DNA from: Lytechinus pictus
Lineage: Eukaryota; Echinodermata; Echinoidea; Temnopleuroida; Toxopneustidae
Length of the DNA: 64,000 bases
Reading direction: 5' to 3'
NCBI RefSeq assembly: GCF_037042905.1
Contig: NC_087261.1
Span: 27,354,817 to 27,418,816, forward strand
Within the stretch, counting starts at the first letter, position 1; each line of letters starts with the position of its first letter. The translations under genes and the position numbers were made by a program. Shown one piece after another: positions 1 to 12,200 of this stretch. A model generated the notes under the pieces. It saw only the letters and a program-made list of their open reading frames with translations, searched no databases and was not told the DNA's origin.

Positions 1-261
1 CGTTAATAACGCTCGCATGACTGAGTAAGAACAATTGAAAATGGTGTGAGCAAATTACGAATTTGAGTGAGTTTTTTCTGGCTTTTACTGCTATGTATTG
101 GGAAAACAAAGTTCATAACTTTGATATTCATTTGTTTCATCGTTCACTTTTAACAAGTTTTATCTTAAACTTCTCTCAGTCATTCGTCGGTACATTTCAC
201 AGGGGCGACAAAATATGTGCGAAGGGGCGGGGCGCAGCAGAAAAGTGGTACATCACTTTTT

Positions 262-1864
262 TTTCGCATACATTCGTAATTCCGAAGCTTCGTTATTCAG
301 AAGGTTCGGTTATTCCGAAGGTTCGTATTTCCGAAGGTTCGTTAATCCGAAAACGAAATAAGGTTCGTAATTCCGAAGGTTCGTTAGTCCGAAAACGAAA
401 TAATGTTCGTAATTCCGAAGGTTCGTTAATCCGAAAACGAAATAAGGTTATTATACAATAATTGTAATAACGATCGATAATACATGTGTGTGTTGTGGCC
501 AAAGCATGTATTGCATTAAAAATAGGCGCCAGGATCAGGTCAGAGCTTATATTTAAAATTTCTGTTCGCGCTTCTTGCTCGCAGTTATTATCTAGTTGCA
601 TAGGCATCTCGTTTTGAAGATCACAAACATATTGCCCATTATATTAAAAAAAAGAAATATAGCTCGCGCTTCGCGCCTCATTGTTTAAAAAGGGCTTATG
701 ATGTATTACATATTTACTTTATTTTATAAGAAAAAGCTAATTATTGACCGTTAGGACTACCCTTTCAAAGATACAAAGAAAAATCAACTTTGAGCAGCCG
801 ATCGGGGAAAATATGGGTGAAAAAAATTCGCCCCCCCCCCCCTATTGGCGAAAAAAAAATGTGCCGTTTTTCGAAATAAAATACTCTTTTTGAAGTATAC
901 ATTTTAGATTAGTTTTCAGGCTGGAATATTACAAATTTTCAGCTCGCGCTTCGCACTCTTAATTATTCGATTGGTGAAATATATATCCTAAAGAGGTCAC
1001 TAAATGCATTTTTTAACAGGTTCCTTTTCTGGTCAGTATATTTAAGCTCACCACGCAATAATGCCATTTTAAGAATAATTGACCCCAAAAACGAGTTTTA
1101 CAACTTCAGCTTTGAATTTTTTTCCAAGCCGCTCGCTCATTATATTCTCTCGCGAAAAATAAAGCCTAAATATATATCTTTCCATAATCAGAAGTCACTT
1201 CAAAAAGGCTTTTCTCTACTTAATAACTATAAAACACACAATGACTTCACGCAGATTATAATCTCAAGGTGAATATATCACCAAAGTGCCAATTTTGACG
1301 TATTAGTTTCATTTTTGGCTTCGCCCCCAAACGAAAATTCGTTCGGCCGCCCTTGCCTTTCCATCCTCATAACAATTGAACAGCAACGGTGTTTCTCCCC
1401 CCCCCCCGCCCCCCCCCCCCCCCCACTTGTCTCTGCTTTCCCGGTTTTCATTTTTCGGATTAACGAACCTTCAAAACAACGAACCTTATTTCGTTTTCGA
1501 ATTAACGGACCTTCGGAACAACGAACCTTATTTCGTTTTCGAATTAACGGACCTTCGGAACAACGAACGTTATTTCGTTTTCGGATTAACGAACCTTCGA
1601 AACAACGAACCTTATTTCGTTTTCAGATTGACGAACCTTCGGAACAACAAACCTTATTTCGTTTTCGGATTAACGAACCTTCGGAACAACGAACCTTATT
1701 TCGATTTTGGATTATCGAACCTTCGGAATAACGCCACAAATGTTCGGATTAACGAACCCTTTTTCGTTTTCGGATTAACGAACATCGAGGTAAAGGCAAT
1801 TTACGTGTTTCGGAATTACGAACATTCGGAATAAAGAACCTTCGGAATTACGAAGTGTAACCCT
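262..1864. mobile_element. TU-like foldback element with tandem-repeat arms
   Basis: The left arm (about 262-456) is built from units combining 'cgaaggttcgttaatccg' with 'aaaacgaaataaggtt'. The right arm (about 1453-1864) carries the same units in reverse complement. The interior of about 1 kb includes a stretch (about 490-860) that matches 13480-13812 in the same orientation, so other repeat sequence has been captured inside. This matches the published description of sea urchin TU elements (long inverted repeats with an outer domain of short tandem units), recalled from the literature and not checked by alignment. Open frames through the arms are artefacts of the repeat. No transposase gene is seen. 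A deletion derivative lies at 9798-10131. Confidence 0.7.
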
Positions 1865-2219
1865 TTTTTTACAACTGAAGGGGAGAAAGCCATTTTCGTG
1901 TTTTTCTTGAAGTGGGTCACTCCCATCTAACATTCCACCGCCCCTGCCTCGTCACATCACTACATGCATTTTTTTTCACAAGTTTTACAAAAAGATTCAA
2001 ACATACAAACTGCAACATTCAATTCAACCATAAAATCACATTCACCGCGCATTCATCGGTAGCCCATTGTCTGCCGCTTGGTTGGAAATGCTCGGTTTTT
2101 TTTTCAATGATCCGTCCAATAGGTAGAAATCAAGCATGTGTTTATGCAAATTTTTCTCGACAATGCGTCAATCATATTTTATGCACGGGGTCTCATATGA
2201 AAGATGAAAAATTTATATT

Positions 2220-2661
2220 CACATCCTGGTCATTATGCAAATGATGGGATTGATGACATCACCCACCTCACTATTTATTGTGCGTTTTATTTAAATATGG
2301 GATTTTCTAATGTTCCAACCTGTCATGTGAAACAAAGTTTTATTCCTCCCTGGACATGTTGATTTACCATTTTGTTTTTACATATTATGGTTCAGTCTAG
2401 TCGGTCCTTATTGTCAAATCTGTAAAAAAATAATTTTATAATTCAAGCAATAAAAAATAAATAATGAGTGAGGGACATCATCGTCTCTCTCATTTGCATT
2501 TAACTTGTTTGTGAACAAAACTGTTTTGTGAAAAATAAGCGAAACATTAAATTGTCACTTATAATACATCCGTGTTTGGTGATTTTTTTTCCAGCAAAAT
2601 ACTAGTTTGATTTTCTGCATTGAATAAAATCAACATTTTCTGTCTGGGGTGGGCTTGACTT
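2220..2661. repeat. partial MITE of the 'aaggtcaagtccacccc' family
   Basis: The stretch ends in 'ggggtgggcttgactt', a terminal inverted repeat half that recurs at 8016-8034, 42795-42810, 55240-55264 and 57298-57317. Its body contains the subterminal 'gatgacatcacccacctcactatttatt' type sequence of the complete copies. The left terminus is missing. Confidence 0.6.
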
Positions 2662-2794
2662 GAATAAACAGGATAACACTTTTAGACCATATGCCTTCGC
2701 ACGATTTCAGAACAGCTTTCTTGCAACAAGGAACTTCGCTTATGATTTATCGAAAGGTATCCAGCGGAAGAAAATATCAGAGTCCCACGTCCGT

Positions 2795-3387
2795 GTTAAA
2801 GGGATGGTCCGGGCTGAAAGTATTTATAGCTTAATAAATAGAGTAAAATTCACTGAGCAAAATGCTGAAAATTTCATCAAAATCGGATAACAAATAACAA
2901 AGTTATTGAATTTTAAAGTTTAGCAATATTTTGTGAAAACAGTCGTCATGAATATTCATTAGATGGGCTGATGATGTCACATCTCCACTTGTTCTTTTGT
3001 ATTTTATTATATGAAATTAGGTTTATTCAATTTTTTTCCTCCAAGAACTAGAAAAATTGGATTGACATCTGATTTAGTGCATTAGATATTTATTGCTGCA
3101 ACTTATTTCATTATAAGGGAGACAGATTATTCACACAAGTATGAAATAATGAAAAAAAATATGATTTTATGTTATAACATAAGAAAACGGAAAGTGGGGA
3201 TGTGACATCATCAGCCCACCTAATGAATATTCATGACGACTGTTTTCACAAAATATTGCTAAATTCTAAACTTCAATAACTTTATTATTTGTTATCCGAT
3301 TTTGATGAAATTTTCAGCATTTTGCTCAGTGAATTCTACTCTATGTATTAAGATATATATATTTTCATCCCGGACCATCCCTTTAAC
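2795..3387. mobile_element. foldback MITE with 'gttaaagggatggtccggg' termini
   Basis: The terminal inverted repeats are 'gttaaagggatggtccggg' at 2795 and its complement ending at 3387. The inverted match continues inward for well over 150 bp with few differences: both arms carry 'aaaatttcatcaaaatcgga' and the 'catgaatattcat' block. Total length is about 593 bp with no coding capacity. The insertion sits where two AT-rich flanks meet, consistent with a TTAA or TA target. Confidence 0.75.
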
Positions 3388-3699
3388 TGATATAATTTCC
3401 TAAAGTGTTATGATGACAATACCTATAATATATAAACACTTTTCGTGACATACGAGACTTTCGGGGTCATTGCAGGTGCATATTAATTATTATACCATGG
3501 TTTTGTGTTTTGTTCTTTTTACTTATTGGATGATGTTTTTATTACCATTAGTGTCTGTTATTTATCAATACATTGTATCTATATCGTGTAAGACATTCAC
3601 ATGAAATGTTTTATTTACATGAAATGTTTTATCCAGAAAATCCGGAACACCTCTTTAGGAAAATGGTGCGGTCCACATAAATCAGTGTGTTCAGAATGG

Positions 3700-5790
3700 C
3701 TCGGTGTAAAAATGACAGAGGTAAAAATGGCAGAGGTAATAATGGCAGAGGTAAAAATGGCAGAGGTAAAAATGGCAGAGGTAAAAATGGCAGAGGTAAA
3801 AATGGCAGAGGTAAAAATGGCAGAGGTAAAAATGGCAGAGGTAATAATGGCAGAGGTAAAAAATGACAGAGGTATAAATGGCCAGTCTTTAACCCCTATG
3901 CCAAAAAACCTAATAGCCCCTCCATGTAGAGTAGATTAAATAAGAAAGGTTCTGAGAATTGAGAGAATAGAATGGGTAAAATTTTTTTAATTATACGTAG
4001 ATTTTCTGCACCAAATTGATAACACCTAAGTTGGTTTTTCCTAATATATTCCTGCATGGACTTTAATACATGCACAGCCTTCTCATGTCAAATCGCTCTT
4101 CTAATATTCCAATTTGAAGCACACTTTGGATCCCAAGTATTGTACTTAGTTCATTTAAGGGGAAATTCACCCTGACATAAAGTTTATTGTAAAAATAGCA
4201 GGAAATAATTAAAATGATATTGGTTAGGGCTTAAGGGAATCCATCAAAGATTTAAAAAGCTATTAGAATTTTATATTTTAATGGTGACGTTATTTTCTAG
4301 CCGTATTTTCCAAATCTGGTGTAATACAATATATCAATGAATTGTCATTAAAAAAATGAAAATGTTTTTTATTGTATTTTAATTTTTTTCAATTTCAATT
4401 TCAATTTATTTCATTTTCAACAGAACAAAGTAAAGTGGTCGAAATAATTACAATGAACTTATACAGACAATATAAAGTGAGGCATGTACAATATATGATA
4501 TTTTTCCATAAGTAAAACAAAACAAAGTATTATATATTAGCAAAACATCATTATAAAATAAAATTCTGAGAAAATGGAGGGATCCACTAAAAACAGTGCT
4601 TGTATTGTGTGGACGCCTCTAAATAATTATTGTTGTATATCAACATACAAATCATTTCACATCCGCCCCTGAAAGACTTTTTTAGCAATCAGGAACCACT
4701 GATTAAAAATTTGAAAAGTAATACGTGGCAGCTGCTCGTATTATTACGTCACAGATCAAAAATTCAAACTTCTAATAAATGTTTTAATATTTGATGGGTT
4801 TTCTGTAAACCTTCACCAATATTTTTTTCTGCTATTTTTACAGTAAATAAATTTGAAATAAAATCCTTGATTCACTACACATTTCAAAATTCATGCGGTA
4901 ACCGTAACCATAGAAACTAGTTTAGGAACCTGACATCCACTTGGACTATATAGCTGCAATGAGGTATTTCTCTGAATAACTGAACGCTAATTGCTATTAT
5001 TATATCATTTACATTGAACTATATACGTATCATATCAATGTCTATTCGGATCCATTATGATGTTGAAATATGAAAATTACTTTTATTACAGAATGTTTTG
5101 TTATTTTTTTTTATCAAAGTAATGCAAGTGGTTCGAAGAAATCCCGAACTTGTCTATTTCAGTGTGTTAATGGTAGCGCACATTTGGTGTTTACATTAAA
5201 ATTCGTTTGGTATGTATGTGATTAACTGCTATTCTACTCTACAAAATGGCCAAGATAAATAATTTCATCACTCACTAATTGAAATCATTTTGGCATGAAA
5301 ACGTTTGAGTTTAATCATATCAACGATAAAGTATAGAGCTGACCTAAAATGAATAAAAAATCTAAATAATATCTTTTCAGTTCATAATGCTCATTGCGTC
5401 GATAGGAGTCCCTTCAAGGCCAATAATTATACCGATATTAACTGAAAAGGCTCTGTAGCATGCCATGATCTACACCTCTGTTATTTTTGCCTCTGCCATT
5501 TTTACCTCTGCCATTTTTACATCTGCCAATTTTACCTCTGCCATTTTTACCTCTGCTATTTTTACCTCTGCCGTTTTTACCTCTGCCATTTTTACCTCTG
5601 CCATTATTACCTCTGCCATTTTTACCTCTGCCATTATTACCTCTGCCATTTTTACCTCTGCCATTTTTACCTCTGCCATTATTACCTCTGCCATTATTAC
5701 CTCTGCCATTTTTACCTCTGCCATTTTTACCTTTGCCATTATTACCTCTGCCATTATTACCTCTTCCATTTTTACCTGGCACCGTTCAGA
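3700..5790. mobile_element. TU-like foldback element with 15-bp minisatellite arms
   Basis: The left arm at 3708-3870 is about ten copies of a 15-bp unit, 'gtaaaaatggcagag'. The right arm at 5480-5780 is about twenty copies of the reverse complement, with scattered 'aaa' to 'aat' variants. The outer edges are also inverted ('tggctcggtgtaaaaatg' against 'catttttacctggcaccg'), so the whole is one element with about 1.6 kb of interior. The 15-bp unit length is the one reported for the outer domain of sea urchin TU elements (recalled, not aligned). Open frames of 99-157 codons through the right arm are repeat translations, not genes. Confidence 0.75.
4155..4870. repeat. MITE relic 'ttaaggggaaattcaccctg' interrupted by a LINE 3' end
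   Basis: The left edge 'ttaaggggaaattcaccctg' and the inner 'ttcaccaatatttttttctg' block recur at 44218-44600 and 56110-56616, where the other terminus 'gggtgaacttcc' is present. At about 4385-4660 it is interrupted by a minus-strand LINE 3' end, recognisable from a simple tail that reads (TTGAAA)n on the minus strand. This lies inside the TU-like element at 3700-5790. Confidence 0.45.
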
Positions 5791-6165
5791 ATTGTCTAAT
5801 AAACCATATGAATCACATAGGAACTACGAAAAAAAGTGGAAGTTGGGGGAAGCAATGGTCTCATTATATAGATCTGTGTCCGGGTATCTCAGACGGACAA
5901 AACGCTCTTCCTTCAAATAGCTCATCGGGATCTATATTCAATATATATATATACATATAAACAACACGCATCGCAAATATATTGCACCTTTGCAGTCGTG
6001 TACATAAATTTGGATTCGTCGGAATTTAACCGGAAAAGATCAAACATTTTGACCGTGATTTGGTTGATTTTGAATTTATTTAAAACCCAAATCTAATTCA
6101 AAACGAGTTTGTTCGAAATATATATATATATATCGAGGTACCTCCTTGCAGTTAATCCATCAGGT
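5791..6165 (+). promoter_or_regulatory. candidate promoter and 5' UTR of the SRCR/WSC receptor gene
   Basis: This stretch directly precedes the signal-peptide exon. It contains TA-dinucleotide runs at 5940-5956 and 6118-6133. No clear TATA box plus initiator can be assigned, and the transcription start is unknown. The call rests on position alone. Confidence 0.25.
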
Positions 6166-6247
6166 ATGGAATTGATTCCCATCGTAGCGATCGTGGCATA
6201 TTACATCCTTGCTCTGCCTTTCACGACATCGGCTTTCCGAATAACAG
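6166..6247 (+). CDS. exon 1: signal peptide
   Basis: The exon encodes 27 residues beginning [14 protein letters not shown] and ending with TTSAFRIT, followed by one base of a split codon and the donor 'cag|gtaagg'. The hydrophobic core followed by small residues (TTSA) is a typical signal peptide with cleavage near residue 23. It ends in phase 1, which matches the SRCR exon at 33762. The ATG at 6166 is preferred over the upstream in-frame ATG at 6109, because the upstream stretch is TA-repeat translation and would bury the signal peptide. Confidence 0.6.
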
Positions 6248-9200
6248 GTAAGGATCTCAACTATTTCACCAAAGGAGAAATTATTATCCAAACTTTTACA
6301 CGAACCTAACTTTAATACCTCAGCTTTGTTCGTTGTTTAGTTCGAGTACAGAAGTTTTTCTAAGTCTGCATAATACTTTTAGTCAAACAACTGATTTGTC
6401 ATTGCGAGCAAAATATGTCATATCATCTGCATAAGGTACTAATTTAGTTTCCTTATAATCAAATTTAATTCCTTCTATCAAGTAACGGTTCGTATATTTT
6501 AGCAAATACACAAGATATAAAGGGAAAAAAGATAAAGGACACTTACCTTCTTTTCTTCCTTTTTTACTCCGAATTAACCAGACGACTCGTCTTTGTTTAT
6601 CTGAACAGAAGTGCCAAAGCCCAAAGCAATCAGAACGTTTTGAAGAAATCAATGTGAAGGCTAGTCAAAGGCCTTATTGAAGTCTATGGCTAACAAAAAC
6701 AGGGGATGTAATAATGGGAAGTATGGAAAATGGCATCGTCTATAATACGAATGGCTTCACCAACATACCCTCAGTTCTTATTCATAATCCACCAGATCCC
6801 CCACAATGCTTTCATTTTTTTTTTCTTTTTTCGCTTAGCCGAACTCTTGGTTAAAATTGTATAATCCATGTTGAGAAGGGACGTAGGTCTATAATTTTTC
6901 AATTAAAGGGGATCTTTTTTCCATATTAATTTATCAGCGTAATTACTGCTTGTTTTTTTCTGACGATGATTCTAACTAAGTATCCCATATCCAGCCAAAA
7001 TGTACCGTACAATTCCCAAGAAAGACCGTAATTTCCCGTTGATTTTGTTATTTCAATTCTTGTATAAGATCTCTAGACATTCCACATTACTTATCAATCC
7101 TTCAAAATATTGTCGAGATGCATCCGTCAATTTTCGGTAATCATTAAAAAAAATCAATCAAGGAGTTGACAGAGCACTCCCACTCTACTTTATCGTATAA
7201 CCCGTTTTTTTTGTCTTTCATCACAACAGATATTTGGGTTTTGATTTTTAATGTATTTTTTTGTCACTTTGCATCAATTTTCTCAACATCCACACCAAGA
7301 GGCCCAAGATTAAACCTTGACTCTTTATTAACATATCTATAGATTTCCCGCAATTTGCCTTATTTTTCCCCCAGATTTTCTAGACTATTGACATTCATTT
7401 GTCCTTCTAAAAACTGTATTTATTTGTGTTAACCCGCGTTTATTGTTTTTCTTTATCAACCAGTTTGTCGAAAATTTCTGTGTAAGGTTTTCATTTTTAG
7501 AAAAGCCCATAACACTCTTGTGTCTTTTATTTCAAATAGCAATTTGTTTTTCAGTTCAGGAAAATGTGTCTAATGCTCTAATATTATCGTTTTATGTCAA
7601 TATGGCCCCTTTCTTTCATGTTGGTTTTTTTTGTCAAATAAGTGTAAAATATTGAGATGATAGGGGCAGCAGATGAATTTTTACATAAATAATAATTTCC
7701 TCTGTTCTACACTTGTAATAACCTGTAATAAAATCGGTTTTGCATGAAGGCATTCTTTTGCATCTATGTAAATTGCCTTTTACAAGGGATGTCCATCTCA
7801 CCAAAGTCCAAAACTGAGTAAAGGACATCATCGATTCTTTTATTAAGTGTATATCACTGAGTTTTGCATACATCAGTTTGCGAATAATGCGAGAAAAAAC
7901 AATTAGGGAAACTTTAAACTGTCCTAACTTTCTTATTTTGATTACGATTTCGATGATTTTCTTCAGCATTATGATTTATTTAATTTTCTCTGTTGGTTCA
8001 AATCATTAGTTTTCTTGGGTGGACTTGACTTTTAGTCAGTATCATATCGATTTTGGTTTAGCTGGTTTCAGGTCTACGCATGAGCAATATGACATCCACA
8101 AAGGGAATAGAATTGAGTAATGCTGGGCGTCGGTAGCAAATTCCCTAAATTTTCAATGACGTCATATCCAGGGGCTAATAAAGTATTGAACCTCGTTTTC
8201 CTTCCTGTGCTTGACCTTAAATTTTAGGAACATATCCGATAAAAAATTAATAAACCCTGTTTATGTTGCCTTATTCATGTATTAATTTCTATTCTTTAAC
8301 AAAATTAATTTGATTGTCATCATAACAAACCTTTTACCAGCAGGGAAGTTATTGATACCATTGTTTGATTCGATGAATATATTGTGTTGTAATTAAATTT
8401 AAAATAACGGCGGACCATTTGGCAGGAAGAAATTAAAACACTGGCCTATGATTCAAATGTTAAAAATTGATTAGAAAAAAATATAGTAATCCTTATACCG
8501 TTCCTTTTGAAAATTTGAATTTGACAATTATTAAAGACGAACAACCTCTCTCGATTAAAGCCCTTCAAACATTTATCATATAATGTTTCGTTTTTTGTCA
8601 TGATTAAATGCCTGTATTAGTAAATTGATGAAAATTATGCAAATATTGTTCAATGTACTGTCAGCCCATTAGTCTAGAAGAACCTTACTGCAAGCGCAAA
8701 GAAGTATATAATATACCAAAGTCCGCATTAGGAAAGTTGTTATTTTTAAGATAGGGACCTAGATAGCTGCAAATAGACACAACTTACTCATTATCCACCC
8801 TACACCTCATATTTCGGTTCACATCCCATGGTTTAGGGGATAGAAGGATCTATTGCTACATGTTAGAGTGAATTTACGCATTCTATGGTCGTAAAAATCC
8901 AAGATGACGTCCAACTGATAATGGCTGTCGTAGTGTACCATTCTTCTATTACTTTAGTTTTTTTTTTTTTTTGGTTTCTATTCAGTGGTTTTAAAGGTCA
9001 AGTCGTGAATTATTGCTACAAGAACATGGACAGTCAGTGGTCTGGTGTGTCAAAAAAAACTAAGATAGCGTCCAAAATGGAGTCTAAAATGACTGCTGAT
9101 ACTATAAATGCTGGCCTTGTTCATTTCACATCCGTGTACCTGGGGTATGATTTTGGTGTTTGAAACGTGGTTCAAGGGTCAGGTAATATTTGGGAACAAA

Positions 9201-12200
9201 TTAAAAGGTCAGTCAGCGGTCCAATACAATAACAGATCCAAAATGGCTTTCAAAATTGGAGTCTGAAATGGCTAATGTTACTTACAAATGGACATAATTT
9301 TGTTGAATATACGCTTGGGGAATATGATATTGGTGTCTAAATTATATGGATTAAATGGTCATGTAATACATTGGGACAAATTAAGGAAAGTCAGTGATTC
9401 AGTATGTCCAAAAATCCAAAATGGCTTCCAATTAAGTGGAGTCTAAAGTGGCTGCTGTTTCTAACAAATTGACATCAGTTTATTTATAATCCACATTGGA
9501 GAGATGGTTTTTATGTCTGCACTGTGGTTACCCGCTACAAGGACGGCCCGTTGTTTCAGTAAGTCCAAAAATCCAAAAAGAAACTGAGTCTGCAAAATTT
9601 GACATTCGAAAAGTCGAATCAGTCTAATATCCCACTTCCCTGCTCATACATTCAGGTTTACCAGCCCCTTTGAGGTGTCATATTGACCACCCCTTCGGTC
9701 TTCGCCATTTGAAGAAACTCGTCTCTAGGGCTAAACTGTTATAGGACAAGGGAACTGGACCGGACACTATTCTAAATTGAAATCCAAAAAATAAACGGTT
9801 ACACTTCGTAATTCCGAAGGTTCGTAATTCCGAAGGTTCGTGATTCCAAAACACGTAAATTGCCTATACCTCGATGTTCATTAATCCGAAAACGTAAAAG
9901 GGTTCGTTAATCTGAATATTTGTGGCGTTATTCCGAAGGTTCGATAATCCGAAAACGAAATAAGGTTCGATGTTCCGAAGGTTCGCTAATCCGAAAACGA
10001 AATAAGGTTCGTTAATCATTTCGGACTAACAGTTCGGAACAATGAACCTTATTTCGTTTTCGGAAAAACGAACCTTCGGAATATCCGAACCTTCGGAATA
10101 ACGAAGCTTCGGAATTACGAATGTATGCGAAATAAACCATATTTTAGGGGATATTCTTTCGAAACTGGGTTTTGAAATTAGATTTTGTTGCCATCGTGAT
10201 AAACACGGATGTTTAAGTGCAGATTGAAATCTTATTGTCTTGTGTGAAGTGGGATCTTCCGGACGCAAATCTGTTAATTCAATCATAAAATATGCCACTG
10301 TGATGTTTTGCGGTTTCTGCTTTCTACGAAAAATTTAGAACGTGCTACGTATTTTCCGATTTAGTAAATATAACGGTATAGTTCATGCAGATCTATGCAC
10401 CCACCAAAAAATAAAAATAAAAATAGAAAGAGGAAGGAGAAGAAGAAAAATACTTTTTAGCAAGTACTGTTTAAAGCTCGTGGATAGTGTTGGTAAAGGA
10501 TACAAAAATTCCAGTTGAATGGATCTTTCCTATTGAATAACGATTGCTGATGATGATTCAATGCGAAATTGACAGAATTTCTTCTTGGAAATATTAAATT
10601 TTAAATAAACTCCGAGAAATAAAATCATTCTCCTCGGCTGAATTTCAAAGACAGTTCGCTGAATTTATGCGCACTTATATAGCGCCCACTTTCGTCCACG
10701 ACTGATTTTTCCCCCTGTTAGTTGATCACTAGCCGTTCCACTTTTAGCAAACCGAAATATCCCTGCGAGCGTAGTCTGCTAATTCCGTGTACCCGCTCGT
10801 CGATCATTGTTCTTAGTTTTAGCATGGCCTCCGTCGAGTTTCTCCCCCAGCGAGTTCGGCGAGGAGCACAGGAAACCGTTGAATTTTTGTTAGATGGGTT
10901 AGATAATTATTTTAAAAAATGTGGACTAACTTACCCCTTATGCTGTCCCTCCAACCTGTAGTTCACATGTTACAGTAGTTTATTTTGACGTTCATGAAAA
11001 CGTATTAGAGATGAGTCTGTCAAAATTTTGGCTACAAATTTCCACGTGCGACAAGATTGGTTCATGGTTCTTGAAACTGCGAGATACATTATACTGCATG
11101 CTGCATGCGATGCGATGCGATGGACATTGGTCACGCTCGCTCAGCTCGGCGCTTCGGCCTGACATTCTCTCACGCTTTATCCAACTCTATGCATTCTGTT
11201 CATACACAGTTTTGCGTGTACGATGTGTTCATGTCTTTCACGTCATATTTCAGCGCATGCATTGGGGAAGGGAAATTAATTTGGAAGTGGGAAAAGGGAG
11301 AAAAGAAGAAAGGGAAAGGTAAAAAAAAAGAGGATAACAAGTAAAGGAAAAGAAAGAACAAATGAGGCAAGGGAAACAGGAAATAAGAATGGAACGAGCT
11401 AACATGATAGCAGAGGCAGATCAATTTCGCGGCCAATATCACGAATATGGGGGGGGGAATTTTTCACCCATTATTTTCCACGATCGACCGCTCTGAGTTG
11501 ATTTTTGTTTGTTTCTTTCTTTGAAGGTGTAGACCTAACAGTCAGCTTTATTCTTATAAAACAACATAAATGCAGGGGCCGCAGAATGGTTTTCAAAGTG
11601 AGGGGGGCTGAGTCAAATGTTTGTTGTTTTTTTTTGGGGGGTGACCATGCAAAAGATCACAATCAAATGGTCATTTTTACTTTTTTGAACACGGTTATGG
11701 AAAAAAGCAGGGGCTGGAGCCCCCCTCGCTTCCGCGACCCCTGAAATGTATAATCCTATACGTACTATTCAATATAGTGCGAGTGATGCGCGAGTTAAAA
11801 TTTTTCGTAAATGTCATATTTTGTCCTGAAAATAAAACATCTAACTAATAACTATACTGCAAATACGAAGCACGAGCAGATTTTTTTTTCATATATATTC
11901 TGGCCTGATAAACAAGGGACCTGTTCTGATTGTAGTAGCCATGAAGACGATACATAGGCCTATATAATTATGATGGCCTATTTCAAGAATGGAATAATGC
12001 GAGCGCGAAGTGCGGGCTGAACATTTTTGACATTCCAACAAGAAAATTGACATTCTAAGCATTAATCCTGAACTGAATAGGTATATAACTAGACAATACG
12101 AGCGATAAGCGCGATGGGGAAAATTAAGATTTAGAGCTAAAAACGGGACACTAGTTCATGTTTTGTAAGGCGTGAAGATGGGTAATTAGGCATCTTCCTA

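Noticed and set aside
1315..1834. Two overlapping frames of 138 and 152 codons with repeated FRFRINEPSE-like peptides
   Set aside because: Translations of the right arm of the TU-like element.
3601..3939. 112-codon frame with a repeated KMAEV peptide
   Set aside because: It is the translated left arm of the same minisatellite; no start context or flanking gene structure.
5438..5960. Several overlapping open frames of 99-157 codons with perfect periodic peptides
   Set aside because: They are translations of the 15-bp minisatellite in all frames; a 15-bp unit without stops is open by construction.
9798..10131. Repeat-spacer pattern resembling a CRISPR array
   Set aside because: The units are irregular, inverted relative to each other and match the ends of a longer transposable element; the DNA is eukaryotic and no cas genes are present.
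11200..11442. Phe/Pro-rich 80-codon minus-strand frame
   Set aside because: Simple purine/pyrimidine tract; no domain or splice context.
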